Shown piece by piece: positions 54,620 through 63,878 of a stretch of DNA of 64,000 bases. Origin of the DNA: Nitrospirales bacterium (lineage in GTDB: Bacteria > Nitrospirota > Nitrospiria > Nitrospirales > UBA8639); assembly GCA_021604005.1 (NCBI GenBank), contig BQIV01000018.1:29344-93343 (forward strand). Direction: 5' to 3'. A program made the translations under genes and the position numbers. Positions within the stretch are counted from its first letter, which is position 1. Every line of letters starts with the position of its first letter. The notes beneath the pieces are model-generated. The model had not been told where the DNA came from. It ran no database searches and was given only the letters and a program-made list of their open reading frames with translations.

Positions 54620-57283
54620 TCATTGAGATATCGACGATGACGTCCCATGTTCTTCAACAAATTCAAAGACTTTCAGAAGGGCTCGTTCAACACCTTCAGG
54701 CCGACTTCCACCTGCCTGTGCCATATCCGGACGACCACCCCCCGACCCCTCAACATGTGTCGCAATCGATTTTGCGACATCGCCAGCCTTGATGCGATGA
54801 GTGAGATCTTTCGTCACGATCACTAATAACGAAACTTTCCCATCCTTGGCCGAGCCAATGACCAATACGCCGCTAGGAACGGTATGACGAATTCTGTCGG
54901 AAAGCGCTCGCAACTCCGGCATGGTCAGCCCATCCACCCGTTGTGTCTGCACCTGCATACCATGAATCACGCGGGATTCAATGGATGCATCAGTTTGCTC
55001 CTTGGCAACCAACTTCATTTTGAGCTGTTCAAGTTCACGCTCCATGTCTTTAAGCGTTGCAAGGGTTTTTTGCGTCTTCGCAATCACGTCGTTGGGACTG
55101 ACTTTCAGTAATGCCGCAAGTTCACGAACATGTTCATCAACCTGCTTCGTATGCCGTAACGCACCAGCACCGGTGAGCGCCTCAATTCGACGAACCCCTG
55201 CCGAAATTCCCCCTTCCGAGACGATTCGAAAGACACCGATTTCACCAGTCTGCGTACAATGCGTTCCGCCGCATAGTTCCTTACTAAATGACCCGACGCC
55301 GACCACGCGGACTTTGGTTCCATATTTATCACCAAAAAACGCCAACGCTCCCTCATCAATAGCCTCTTGAATGCCCATGACATTGGTCTGCACCACAGTG
55401 TTGGCTCGTATCTGCTCATTCACCATTAGTTCAATATCATCAATATCTCGAGACGACAGCGGTTTAAAATGGGCAAAGTCGAATCGTAATCGATTGGGAG
55501 CTACGAGCGATCCATATTGTTTGACATGGGGTCCCAACAGCTCGCGTAAGGCAGCATGAAGGAGATGCGTGGCGGTATGATTTCTCGCAGCATCCATGCG
55601 TGTTGTGCGATTTACCTTTGCCTGCACACTATCGCCAACATGGAGATGGCCGTCAAGAACCGTTCCTCGGTGCAAGAAATACCCGAGGTCATTTTTTGCT
55701 GTCGTCTGAATCTGCATATGCCCATGTGGACCGAGTAGCACACCTTGATCCCCGACTTGCCCGCCGCCTTCGGGATAAAATGGAGTCGCCTCCAAGACGA
55801 GTTCAATCTCTTCGCCCTGCGTGCAATCCTGAACCAATTGCTCATCTTTCAGAATCGCCTGAACCGTCCCCTCCCCGTCATACGAATCATACCCAAGAAA
55901 CGTCGTTGGTGACGCCAGAGCTTTTAATTCGGTGAGATACGGTTTCATCTCAGCGGTCGTAAAGGCCGCTGCTTTTCTCGCACGTTCACGCTGTGTAGTG
56001 AGTGCTCGCTGATAGCCTTCATGGTCTAACATTAACTGCTCTTCACGTGCGGCATCCTCGACGAGATCTACGGGAAACCCATAGGTGTCGTACAGCTTAA
56101 ACACCGTTTCCCCATCCAGCATGTTCCGGCCTTGGCGTTTCGCCTCGTGCACGAGACGATCGAGGATAGGCGTGCCCTGCTCCAATGTTCCAATAAATCT
56201 GTCTTCTTCCCGTTGAACAACTTCCGTGACAATGGAGGCACTTTGTTCTAGCGTGGGATATGCCGCCTTCATGTTTTGCACAACGCATCCGGTGAGTTCA
56301 TATAAAAATGGCTCCAGACACCCAAGTAAACGACCATAGCGAGATGCCCGCCGGAGAATCCGTCGCAATACATAGCCTCGGCCTTCATTGGATGGTAAAA
56401 TGCCATCAACAATGAGAAAGGTCATCGCGCGTAAATGATCGGCAATCACGCGCATCGATCGGTCCGTGCCTAGATCTGTCCCGTACGTCGCTTTTGTCCG
56501 TTCCCCCACTGCCCGTAAGAGAGGGGAAAACAGGTCGGTATCAAAATTAGACGTTACCCCTTGGTGGACCGCCGCCAATCGCTCCAAACCCATCCCGGTA
56601 TCGATACTCGGCTTTGGCAGGGGATGCAGTGTGCCCGATGCATCACGGTCGTATTGCATAAAGACCAGATTCCATATCTCCAGATACCGATCACAATCAC
56701 AACCCACGCCACAGGTTGACCGACCACACCCTAAGGCTTCCCCTTGATCGATATGAATCTCAGAACACGGACCACATGGACCGGTATCGCCCATTTGCCA
56801 AAAATTATCTTTTTCGCCGAGCCGGATAATTCGAGAAGACGGGACAGCCATACGATGTTGCCAGAGATTCACGGCCTCATCATCGTCACGATAGACCGTG
56901 ACCCAGAGACGCTCAACCGGCAAACTGACAACCGTGGTCAGATATTCCCACCCAAAGGCGATCGCGTCTTCTTTAAAATAATCACCAAATGAAAAATTGC
57001 CGAGCATTTCAAAAAATGTGTGGTGCCGATTCGTATAGCCGACATTTTCCAAATCATTATGTTTGCCACCGGCCCGCATGCATTTTTGAATACTCGCCGC
57101 TCTGGCATACGCACGCGTCTCCTCACCAAGAAAGACTCGCTTAAACTGATTCATGCCGGCATTGGTAAAGAGCAGCGTCGGGTCGGCTTGCGGAATGAGA
57201 GGAGCACTAGGGACAGAGGTATGCCCGTGCGCTGAAAAATACTCGAGAAACGACTGACGAAGGTCCTGAGAAGAGAGAGTCAT
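54620..57283 (-). CDS. alaS: alanyl-tRNA synthetase
   Basis: 887 residues. The class II aminoacylation core comes first (LFTNAGMNQFKRVFLGEE, RASIQKCMRAGGKHNDL). The editing domain holds HTATHLLHAALRELLG and CGGTHCTQTG, the zinc-type HxxxH and CxxxH motifs. The C-Ala domain ends GSGGGRPDMAQAGG. It charges tRNA-Ala and edits mischarged Ser/Gly. It is 67 bp downstream of recA with no recX between them, and mltG and ridA follow on the same strand. Confidence 0.97.
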   Translation of the reverse strand: MTLSSQDLRQSFLEYFSAHGHTSVPSAPLIPQADPTLLFTNAGMNQFKRVFLGEETRAYARAASIQKCMRAGGKHNDLENVGYTNRHHTFFEMLGNFSFGDYFKEDAIAFGWEYLTTVVSLPVERLWVTVYRDDDEAVNLWQHRMAVPSSRIIRLGEKDNFWQMGDTGPCGPCSEIHIDQGEALGCGRSTCGVGCDCDRYLEIWNLVFMQYDRDASGTLHPLPKPSIDTGMGLERLAAVHQGVTSNFDTDLFSPLLRAVGERTKATYGTDLGTDRSMRVIADHLRAMTFLIVDGILPSNEGRGYVLRRILRRASRYGRLLGCLEPFLYELTGCVVQNMKAAYPTLEQSASIVTEVVQREEDRFIGTLEQGTPILDRLVHEAKRQGRNMLDGETVFKLYDTYGFPVDLVEDAAREEQLMLDHEGYQRALTTQRERARKAAAFTTAEMKPYLTELKALASPTTFLGYDSYDGEGTVQAILKDEQLVQDCTQGEEIELVLEATPFYPEGGGQVGDQGVLLGPHGHMQIQTTAKNDLGYFLHRGTVLDGHLHVGDSVQAKVNRTTRMDAARNHTATHLLHAALRELLGPHVKQYGSLVAPNRLRFDFAHFKPLSSRDIDDIELMVNEQIRANTVVQTNVMGIQEAIDEGALAFFGDKYGTKVRVVGVGSFSKELCGGTHCTQTGEIGVFRIVSEGGISAGVRRIEALTGAGALRHTKQVDEHVRELAALLKVSPNDVIAKTQKTLATLKDMERELEQLKMKLVAKEQTDASIESRVIHGMQVQTQRVDGLTMPELRALSDRIRHTVPSGVLVIGSAKDGKVSLLVIVTKDLTHRIKAGDVAKSIATHVEGSGGGRPDMAQAGGSRPEGVERALLKVFEFVEEHGTSSSISQ

Positions 57284-57350
57284 CTATGAACGAAGACACA
57301 GTGGATAATAGCGAAAACCTGAACGATATATCCTATTCAGGAAATGAATG

Positions 57351-58436
57351 TCAGCCTTTACTCCCCACAGCTTTTTTTCCGGAAACTTTGGGCTCGGACT
57401 CCGTTTGCTCAGTAGGCGCTGTTGAAGACACGAGGCCGGCGGCTTCTCGGATTCGGGTTTCAATGTCTTCTGCAATATCAGGATTGGACTTCAAAAAATT
57501 CTTGACCGCTTCGCGCCCTTGTCCTAACCGTTCCTCTTTATAGGAATACCATGCCCCGGCTTTGTCGACGATACGCCGATCAACACCCAAATCGACGAGT
57601 TCGCCGATTTTCGAAATTCCTTCTGCAAACATGATATCGAATTCAGCTTGTTTGAATGGCGGGGCCGTCTTATTTTTTACCACTTTGACACGGACACGAT
57701 TGCCCATCACATCCTGCCCCTCTTTAATCGACTCGATGCGTCGAATATCGAGACGAACGGACGAATAAAACTTTAACGCGTTTCCACCTGTGGTCGTTTC
57801 CGGATTTCCAAACATGACGCCAATTTTCATCCGTATTTGGTTAATGAAAATGATGGTGGCATGCGATTTGGATATGGCCCCTGTCAATTTACGAAGCGCC
57901 TGCGACATGAGACGAGCCTGTAACCCCATGTGAGAATCACCCATTTCGCCTTCAATTTCCGCACGTGGCACCAAGGCTGCGACCGAATCGACCACAATAA
58001 TATCCAATGCCCCGCTTCGCACTAAGGTTTCGGTAATCTCTAACGCTTGCTCCCCCGTATCGGGCTGCGCGACGAGTAAATCATCTGTTTCCACCCCCAA
58101 CTTCTTGGCATAGGCAATATCGAGTGCATGTTCTGCGTCGATAAAGGCCGCCGCGCCTCCAGCCTTTTGAGCTTGCGCGATCACATGCAAACACAACGTG
58201 GTTTTGCCTGAAGACTCAGGTCCAAATATCTCAACCACACGTCCACGAGGCAATCCCCCGACCCCAAGCGCTAAATCAAGCCCAAGTGAGCCAGTTGGAA
58301 TAGCCGGAATATCGGCCTGCACTTCAGCCCCGCCCAGCTTCATAATCGCGCCCTTGCCAAACGACTTTTCAATCTGCGTCAGTGCGAGATCAAGCGCACG
58401 TTTTTTTCCGTCTTTTTCAGCAGCCTGGTTACTCAT
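57351..58436 (-). CDS. recA: recombinase RecA
   Basis: 361 residues from the ATG at 58436, which has AAAGGATC upstream; the frame extends to 58574, into the 93-bp repeat, without a better start. Walker A is GPESSGKT, followed by [34 protein letters not shown] (in parts) and the L2 loop [14 protein letters not shown]. The acidic/Ser C-terminus ends at KKAVGSKG. It performs strand exchange and LexA cleavage. No LexA box was recognised in the 120 bp upstream. Confidence 0.98.
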   Translation of the reverse strand: MSNQAAEKDGKKRALDLALTQIEKSFGKGAIMKLGGAEVQADIPAIPTGSLGLDLALGVGGLPRGRVVEIFGPESSGKTTLCLHVIAQAQKAGGAAAFIDAEHALDIAYAKKLGVETDDLLVAQPDTGEQALEITETLVRSGALDIIVVDSVAALVPRAEIEGEMGDSHMGLQARLMSQALRKLTGAISKSHATIIFINQIRMKIGVMFGNPETTTGGNALKFYSSVRLDIRRIESIKEGQDVMGNRVRVKVVKNKTAPPFKQAEFDIMFAEGISKIGELVDLGVDRRIVDKAGAWYSYKEERLGQGREAVKNFLKSNPDIAEDIETRIREAAGLVSSTAPTEQTESEPKVSGKKAVGSKG

Positions 58437-58792
58437 TCGTGATCCTTTGGTAAATGAATCGTCTGTTGATCTTTCGTATAGGTAGAAGGCTTTATCATAC
58501 CGAACCTTGGAGAAGAGGTAAATGGGTAGGTCGACCGAATGCGGTGTATAGAGCCTATGGGTGTGCTTGAACACGGTGGGTGGGTGACGTATTGCTTCTG
58601 AAAGGCCATCTCAGTTGACCTTCAAGGCCAGCTGGAATTTTGATTATAGGTGTTCAAGTCAACACGGTAGTTGTGTGCGAAGGAGCTCTTGAGGGGTGGC
58701 AGACAGACAATTGTCATTGCAGTCTGGCGGCCCCTTAAAAGGAGGGCGGATTGCAGCACTCGAACAGGAACCTGAGTCTGAGCAATCTGGAG
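58437..58792. other. intergenic region carrying the third 93-bp repeat
   Basis: About 355 bp between recA and the metallo-hydrolase gene. It contains repeat copy 3 (58566-58658) and a truncated fourth copy directly after it (about 58661-58677). The rest (58680-58792) is moderately GC-rich, with a CTTAAAAGGAGGGCGG stretch, and shows no gene. Confidence 0.5.
58566..58658. repeat. 93-bp palindrome-ended repeat, copy 3
   Basis: Same length and same ends (CTTGAACAC at 58566-58574, GTGTTCAAG at 58650-58658) as the copies at 18.7 kb. The interior has diverged by about a fifth. The internal stem AAGGC/GCCTT is replaced by AAGGCCA/TTGACCTT, which still pairs partly. A partial copy (AACACGGTAGTTGTGTG) follows at once, repeating the tandem arrangement seen at 18.7 kb. 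Confidence 0.82.
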
Positions 58793-59863
58793 TTATTTAT
58801 TTCCCAGTATTTTAAACGAATCGATCTTGAGTTTTGCCTGACCGTCCTCCTGTAAAACCCACAGCTCTTTGGTAATGACCCCATAGGCTTTGTTCATTTC
58901 CCAATTGGCTGAAACCACTGCCGTCTTCGCATTGATGACCTCAATCGTTGGTTCTTCGTAACGAACCTGTGCATACCCGTCTCCAATTAACTGTTCCCAA
59001 AACGACTGAATGCTTTTGCGGCCTGTAAATGTTCCGAAGGGTTTTGCGGACATCCTGGCATTGACGTCATAGGCACGCGCACATGCTGCAGCATCACCGT
59101 TATTAAAAGCCTCAACCCATGCTGCACTGGCCTTCTGGACGGCAGCGATCAATCGCTTGCGCTGTTTTTTGGTAACGTTTGCTTCCTTCCGGTGAGGATT
59201 GTGGAACGTCTTGCCATGCCCTGGAACAATCCAGTCTGCTCGCGGTAATATCAGCTGACGCGATTCAAGAAGGGCATCGGAGTTTTCTGCTAGCGGGTCT
59301 TTTTTTGGAGCAAGTTTTGGCCCCCACCATAGATGCGTGAACGCATAGGTGCCTTCAATCGTCTCGACCAATAAGCTTGCATCCTCATTCGTATGGCCGG
59401 GCGTATGGACAACGCTAACCCCCGGAGCCAATTCATAGGGATCAGGGTGATCGTTCCACTGGTCATCTTTATAGGTTGCCCAGAAATCAACAATAATGGC
59501 ATTGGGAAATAATCCCAGATGTGCCGTATGGTCCGGATGGTGGTGACTGATAAAGACATGCGAGACATCCTCCGGGGTAATCCCAAGCGTGTGAAGGGTC
59601 GCAAGGTTGGTATCCCAAACGCCCGGAGCCGCCATGCCTGGATCGACGATAAGCACAAGGTCCTTTCCCTGAACAACCGAAATGGTACTCGCAACCTTAC
59701 GTACACCATCAGGGTGTACACCAGGAAGAAACTCACGCCCTTCGATGGGCTGAACATATCCAGGAGTCAGAACCGTCACGCGATTCTCGGGGGTTTCGGC
59801 ATATGTTGAGGCGCCACTCATTGCCCACAACATAGCGGCGCCGATCAGAACGATGATGTACAT
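58793..59863 (-). CDS. secreted metallo-beta-lactamase-fold hydrolase fused to a SnoaL-like domain
   Basis: 356 residues from the ATG at 59863 with an AAGGAG site. A signal peptide (YIIVLIGAAMLWAMSGASTYA) is followed by an MBL domain with the metal motif SHHHPDHTAH, HTPGHTNEDAS and VPGHGKTFH. From about residue 235 a SnoaL/ketosteroid-isomerase-like domain follows (AWVEAFNNGDAAACARAYDVNARMS). The MBL part resembles MBLAC1-like enzymes. The fusion and its export are unusual. It sits between recA and thpR, next to a repeat copy, where many genomes have nothing. Confidence 0.82.
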   Translation of the reverse strand: MYIIVLIGAAMLWAMSGASTYAETPENRVTVLTPGYVQPIEGREFLPGVHPDGVRKVASTISVVQGKDLVLIVDPGMAAPGVWDTNLATLHTLGITPEDVSHVFISHHHPDHTAHLGLFPNAIIVDFWATYKDDQWNDHPDPYELAPGVSVVHTPGHTNEDASLLVETIEGTYAFTHLWWGPKLAPKKDPLAENSDALLESRQLILPRADWIVPGHGKTFHNPHRKEANVTKKQRKRLIAAVQKASAAWVEAFNNGDAAACARAYDVNARMSAKPFGTFTGRKSIQSFWEQLIGDGYAQVRYEEPTIEVINAKTAVVSANWEMNKAYGVITKELWVLQEDGQAKLKIDSFKILGNK

Positions 59864-59925
59864 TGAGACATCTCCTTGATATTTTTTACACATTGCGAAA
59901 TCAACAATTGTCTTGTCACGCATAC

Positions 59926-60504
59926 CTAATGTGATGACTTCTCTAATGGCAATTCCCATAGGCGTGAATAGAGCGCGCCATAGGGCGAGAGCTGACTTTG
60001 CACTAGACAGAGTCGATCCACTGTCATATCACCGAAGACCCATTCTTTTTCAAAGACCTCAGACGTTTCAAGGACTTTCCCGGCCTCTCGAGAGCGGGAT
60101 TTGATTCGAGCGAGCGTAAGATGCGGATGATAGGGTCTCTCCTCCTGTGCGTACCCAAGAGAACTGAGTGCCGATTCAACGTTTAAGACCAGTCCGCCCA
60201 AAAGTTTAACTTCCCCAGAGACGCCTGCCCACAGAATTCTGGGTCTGGACACTGAAGGAAAGCCTCCCACCCCCCTGACCGTCAGTGAAAAGGATGTCGT
60301 CTCTCTCGTAACATCCCGAAGCACTTCCCGCAACACCGAGACCTGCCCTGCTTCGATATCACCAAGAAACTTCACCGTCACATGCATGGATTCAGGAGAA
60401 ACCCACTTCACAGAACGTATCGAACCCACTTGATCTTGAAAGTGTTCGAGAGCCTCACGAACTGTGGTACTGATATCAATGGCAAGGAATGCGCGTATCG
60501 ACAT
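59926..60504 (-). CDS. thpR: RNA 2',3'-cyclic phosphodiesterase ThpR (LigT)
   Basis: 192 residues with the two HxTx motifs of the 2H phosphoesterases: MHVTVKFLGD and HPHLTLARI. Such enzymes open 2',3'-cyclic phosphates of RNA. The gene begins 8 bp after cinA ends, and the cinA-thpR-recA order is common in bacteria. Confidence 0.93.
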   Translation of the reverse strand: MSIRAFLAIDISTTVREALEHFQDQVGSIRSVKWVSPESMHVTVKFLGDIEAGQVSVLREVLRDVTRETTSFSLTVRGVGGFPSVSRPRILWAGVSGEVKLLGGLVLNVESALSSLGYAQEERPYHPHLTLARIKSRSREAGKVLETSEVFEKEWVFGDMTVDRLCLVQSQLSPYGALYSRLWELPLEKSSH

Positions 60505-60512
60505 AGGAGGGA

Positions 60513-61793
60513 CTACAGCGCAGGTCTCTGCAAGAGATATACACGAAGCAGATTCAGCGCAGCCTGCGACGCCCGCACTTTCACATCCTGCCTATCACCA
60601 TACAGTTGAAATTGTTTGGTGACGGTTCCATATGGTCCATCAATACCCATATATACCAGTCCTACAGGTTTGTGTACCGTTCCACCACCAGGCCCAGCGA
60701 CGCCTGTCACGCTCAACCCAATATCGGTCCGACTTCGCGCGCGTGCCCCCTCCGCCATGGATTGAGCAACAGGCTCACTAACCGCCCCATAACGTTCCAA
60801 CAACTTCATAGGAACACCTAAGAGATCGTGCTTGGCTTGGTTACTGTAACAGACCAATGCTCGATCAAGGTACGCGGAACTTCCTGCAACCTGAGTCAGA
60901 CGGTGTCCAATGAGTCCTCCGGTACATGATTCGGCTAATGCTAGCCTTAAAGAGGAGGTTGTGAGCTGCTGTCCAACCACCTCCTCCATCGCCTGTTCGT
61001 CCTCCGCATACACACTGTCACCAAGGGACTGCCGGACGGTTGAAACGAGGCTCTCAAATTCAGAGACCTGATGCTCTCCAGAACCATCAGGTGTTTGAGA
61101 AGACCAGGTTCGGAGAATCACGGTGACACCCAACACGGAGGCAAGCACACTCAGTTGGAAGGATGGATATTGGCGGATAATTGGTTGCAGACACGCATCA
61201 ACTTGCAACTCCGTCAGTCCAACGGTGAACAACAGTTTTTGCTTCAACCGGGTTGGATGATTGACCCGTGCGGCTAGACGCGGTATCACTTGCGTTTCAA
61301 ACATGGTCTGGGCCTCTTTAGAAACACCTGGAAGGGCCAAAAGCACGGATCGCTTCCATTCAAGCCAAAAGCCAGGCGCCGACCCAGTCAGATTTTCAAG
61401 CATTTCGGCACCGATTGGGAGAGACGCTTGACGAGCGACGGCTTTCGTCAAACGTCTCCCTCGTGAAGCGTAGCGCGCGTTCAAAGCTGCCAACGCCTTC
61501 GGGCGTCGCCGCAATGTCCGCCCGGTTACGGTCGCTACAGCCTCTCGCGTACAATCATCCACCGTTGACCCAAGCCCACCAGTGACAACGACAATAGAGG
61601 CACGACGAGAGGCCAATGTCAGCGCAAGGGCGATATGTTTTTCACTATCGCCTACCAAGGTCTTCCACTCTACCTCAATACCGCATTTGGCCAGGCCTTC
61701 AGCTAGAAAAATGGAATTTGACTCTAGACGGCGACCATGAAGAAATTCTGACCCAATCGCAATAATTTCGGCATTAAATTTTGTTCGCGACAC
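60513..61793 (-). CDS. cinA: CinA family protein (nicotinamide-nucleotide amidohydrolase)
   Basis: 426 residues, full length. The N-terminal MoCF-like domain has EIIAIGSEFLHGR and VVTGGLGSTVDDCTREAVA. The C-terminal PncC domain has LALAESCTGGLIGHRLTQVAGSS and GVAGPGGGTVHKPVGLVY. It recycles NMN to nicotinate mononucleotide and may hydrolyse ADP-ribose. The variant GGLGSTVDD in place of the more common GGLGPTxDD was noted. It is the first gene of the cinA-thpR pair. Confidence 0.94.
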   Translation of the reverse strand: MSRTKFNAEIIAIGSEFLHGRRLESNSIFLAEGLAKCGIEVEWKTLVGDSEKHIALALTLASRRASIVVVTGGLGSTVDDCTREAVATVTGRTLRRRPKALAALNARYASRGRRLTKAVARQASLPIGAEMLENLTGSAPGFWLEWKRSVLLALPGVSKEAQTMFETQVIPRLAARVNHPTRLKQKLLFTVGLTELQVDACLQPIIRQYPSFQLSVLASVLGVTVILRTWSSQTPDGSGEHQVSEFESLVSTVRQSLGDSVYAEDEQAMEEVVGQQLTTSSLRLALAESCTGGLIGHRLTQVAGSSAYLDRALVCYSNQAKHDLLGVPMKLLERYGAVSEPVAQSMAEGARARSRTDIGLSVTGVAGPGGGTVHKPVGLVYMGIDGPYGTVTKQFQLYGDRQDVKVRASQAALNLLRVYLLQRPAL

Positions 61794-61863
61794 CAGGTTC
61801 CTTTCGCATTCACAAGCTACCGAGGCTTACAGGTTAAAATGCGTAGCAGTTTTTGATGGGTAT

Positions 61864-62460
61864 TTACGGAATTCGTGAAAAATCCAAGTCAAATTGTACT
61901 TCCCCACCTTCTCCGGGAAACACGGAAATCGTTGTAGGCTGTACGGGATCAAAATGTTCATAGGGAAAGGAGGCAACAACTTTTGCTTGATATGGCGGAT
62001 CATTGGGCCATACGTCACTTCGACGGGCTTGTGCATCAAATCGAACCTGTGTTGGCTTGATCAACCGGTCCCCCTGGTTCAAGACCATATAACTATCCTT
62101 CCCAAATTCAGGAGACGATCCAAAGACAGACACACTGACTTGAAGTGCTGACTCCTTCGTAATCCTAACAATATCCTGTTCCGTTGGAGATTCGGCTCGA
62201 AATGCATAGTGTGCAGCAAGTACCGCCAATCCCCCAAGTTTTGTCATAAGAAACCCATGCGCATGCAATGTCTCTGGTGATCCAAACCGCCAGTAGAGCT
62301 GCGAGGGAGGAGTTTTGGACAGTACCGCCGCCTTTCCCTTCGCAATCGCTGCCTGGACTTGTTCCTGCGTTGGATTTACCACGATGGCAAAAGACGTAGC
62401 ATTCATCATCAGGATAAACGCAGCAAGGCTAAAAATGAGACGTCGAAAAAATCGGATCAT
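61864..62460 (-). CDS. secreted hypothetical protein, about 198 residues
   Basis: The ATG at 62460 gives a signal peptide (FRRLIFSLAAFILMMNATSFA); an earlier start at 62505 adds a second hydrophobic segment. The mature part begins TQEQVQAAIAKGKAAVLSKTPP and contains LYWRFGSPETLHAHGFLMTKLGG and a C-terminal beta-rich region ending FDLDFSRIP. No family recognised. It is 70 bp upstream of cinA, minus strand. Confidence 0.6.
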   Translation of the reverse strand: MIRFFRRLIFSLAAFILMMNATSFAIVVNPTQEQVQAAIAKGKAAVLSKTPPSQLYWRFGSPETLHAHGFLMTKLGGLAVLAAHYAFRAESPTEQDIVRITKESALQVSVSVFGSSPEFGKDSYMVLNQGDRLIKPTQVRFDAQARRSDVWPNDPPYQAKVVASFPYEHFDPVQPTTISVFPGEGGEVQFDLDFSRIP

Positions 62461-62860
62461 CGATAACGAAATACAATAGAAAAATAATCTCTTGATGGGA
62501 ATCACAAAACATCACTATAGCGAATTCCCTGATCGTGAAACCACAGGACTTCCAGTCGTAGGCACATCATGTTTACCGTGATACACTTTTACGTCGTACA
62601 CCTGGAACGTGTTGGGGTACTAAAAGTTAAAGCAATACATCACGTAATAGCCAATTCACTTATTCGAGAAACCAGGTAACGTTCAGCAGAATTGCTATCA
62701 CGTACACAGCGCAACAACAGACCCGTAGACCCGAAAGTTAATCAGTTTCAAAACATGGAGAAATATTGACAAATTTACGGAAGAGGTGCTAGATAGGCCT
62801 TGTCTTTAGTAATAACCGTTTTTCACAACCAATCCTGACATTGGAGTCGGAGGAATTCTC
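62461..62860. other. intergenic region upstream of the HemQ/Cld-family gene
   Basis: About 400 bp. Besides the promoter at 62766-62795 it contains nothing I can name. The gene pair on either side is divergent, so a second promoter towards the minus-strand secreted protein must also be here. Confidence 0.3.
62766..62795 (+). promoter_or_regulatory. candidate promoter of the HemQ/Cld-family gene
   Basis: TTGACA (62766-62771) and TAGATA (62790-62795) with an 18-bp spacer lie about 65 bp before the ATG. The gene has a GGAGG-type site just before its start. The TAGAT-type -10 also occurs in the 2658 promoter. Confidence 0.4.
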
Positions 62861-63565
62861 ATGGCCAGTCAAGAACCCGCCAAGCGTCAATATGTAAACT
62901 TTGCCTACTACAAGGTTGATCCACAATGGCGTCGCCTTCCAAAAGACGAGCGAGATGCGGGTAAACAAGAATTCATTCGATCAATAGAAGAGTATGCGGG
63001 AAAAGTGATTGTCGTTCCCTATACCACCGTCGGTATTCGCGGGGATTGCGATTTTCTTCTGTGGCGGATCAGCTATGAGCTTGAACTCTTTCAAGAAATG
63101 ACCTCGAAAATGCTTGCGACAGGACTAGGACAATACCTCTCAACTCCCTACTCCTACCTATCCATGACGAAGCGTTCAGTGTACGTGGACAATCATACCC
63201 ATGAAGATCAAGAGGGACGCCGTCTAAAAATTACCCCTGGGCGCTCGAAGTATATCTTTGTCTATCCTTTTGAAAAAACACGGGACTGGTATCTTCTGAC
63301 CAAAGCCGCTCGACAGGGGATGATGGATGAACATATAGAAATTGGACACCGTTATCCATCAGTCAAACTCAATACGACTTACTCTTTTGGGCTTGACGAT
63401 CAAGAGTTCGTCGTCGCGTTTGAAACCGACTCTCCAGAGGATTTCCTTGATCTCGTGATGGCACTTCGTGAAGCGGAAGGGAGTCGATATACCAAGCGCG
63501 ACATTCCAATTTTCACCTGCATTATGAAAAGCCTCAAAGAGATGGTCGATACCTTGGGGGGCTAA
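62861..63565 (+). CDS. chlorite dismutase/HemQ superfamily protein, coproheme-decarboxylase-like
   Basis: 234 residues with the Cld/HemQ double ferredoxin-like fold. IFVYPFEKTRDWYLL matches the YPMSK..WYML signature of coproheme decarboxylase (ChdC/HemQ), with the Tyr and Lys kept. The proximal His is in MMDEHIEIGHRY and YSFGLDDQEFVVAFE follows. In chlorite dismutases of the Nitrospira type an Arg stands at the distal site a few residues before GLDD; here the equivalent residue appears to be Leu. So chlorite decomposition is unlikely and haem synthesis is the better guess. A good ribosome-binding site and a promoter are present. Confidence 0.8.
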   Translation: MASQEPAKRQYVNFAYYKVDPQWRRLPKDERDAGKQEFIRSIEEYAGKVIVVPYTTVGIRGDCDFLLWRISYELELFQEMTSKMLATGLGQYLSTPYSYLSMTKRSVYVDNHTHEDQEGRRLKITPGRSKYIFVYPFEKTRDWYLLTKAARQGMMDEHIEIGHRYPSVKLNTTYSFGLDDQEFVVAFETDSPEDFLDLVMALREAEGSRYTKRDIPIFTCIMKSLKEMVDTLGG

Positions 63566-63761
63566 CCCACGCACCGCCTCGAGCTTTCAATATTCCAGAA
63601 GCTACCAGAATATGACAGCACTATCGTCTCGTTTGATCGTTGAAACAACGCTTCACAGCTAGCATATTTACATCTCTGCCGTAGCCGTTCAGTGTCTTCC
63701 ATCCAGGGGTCACAATTCTACTCTCCCCTCCCCGTCATACTTTCGCAAATCCTCAAGACAC

Positions 63762-63861
63762 GCTACAGCCGTTTCAGTTATGCCGAATCTGCAGGTCGTC
63801 GCACTGAATCAGGATTCCCCGACTCTCAATCGCCTGCAGGTCATCCAGGCGAGCACAACCT
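63762..63861. repeat. dispersed repeat family 2, copy B
   Basis: Shares AGCCGTTTCAGTTATGCCG with the following AATCT, and TCAATCG plus CAGGTCATCCAGGCG-like right end, with copy A at 32706-32816. CTGCAGG (63790-63796) and CCTGCAG (63833-63839) form an inverted repeat inside it. Its right end coincides with the apparent end of an IS3-type element, TGTACTGCTCCC at 63861. Around it (63566-63761) I see no gene. Confidence 0.75.
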
Positions 63862-63878
63862 GTACTGCTCCCCTGAAT

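Noticed and set aside
58437..58565. LexA/SOS box upstream of recA
   Set aside because: Neither CTGT-N8-ACAG nor GAAC-N4-GTTC pattern was found; absence of a known box does not exclude another LexA type.
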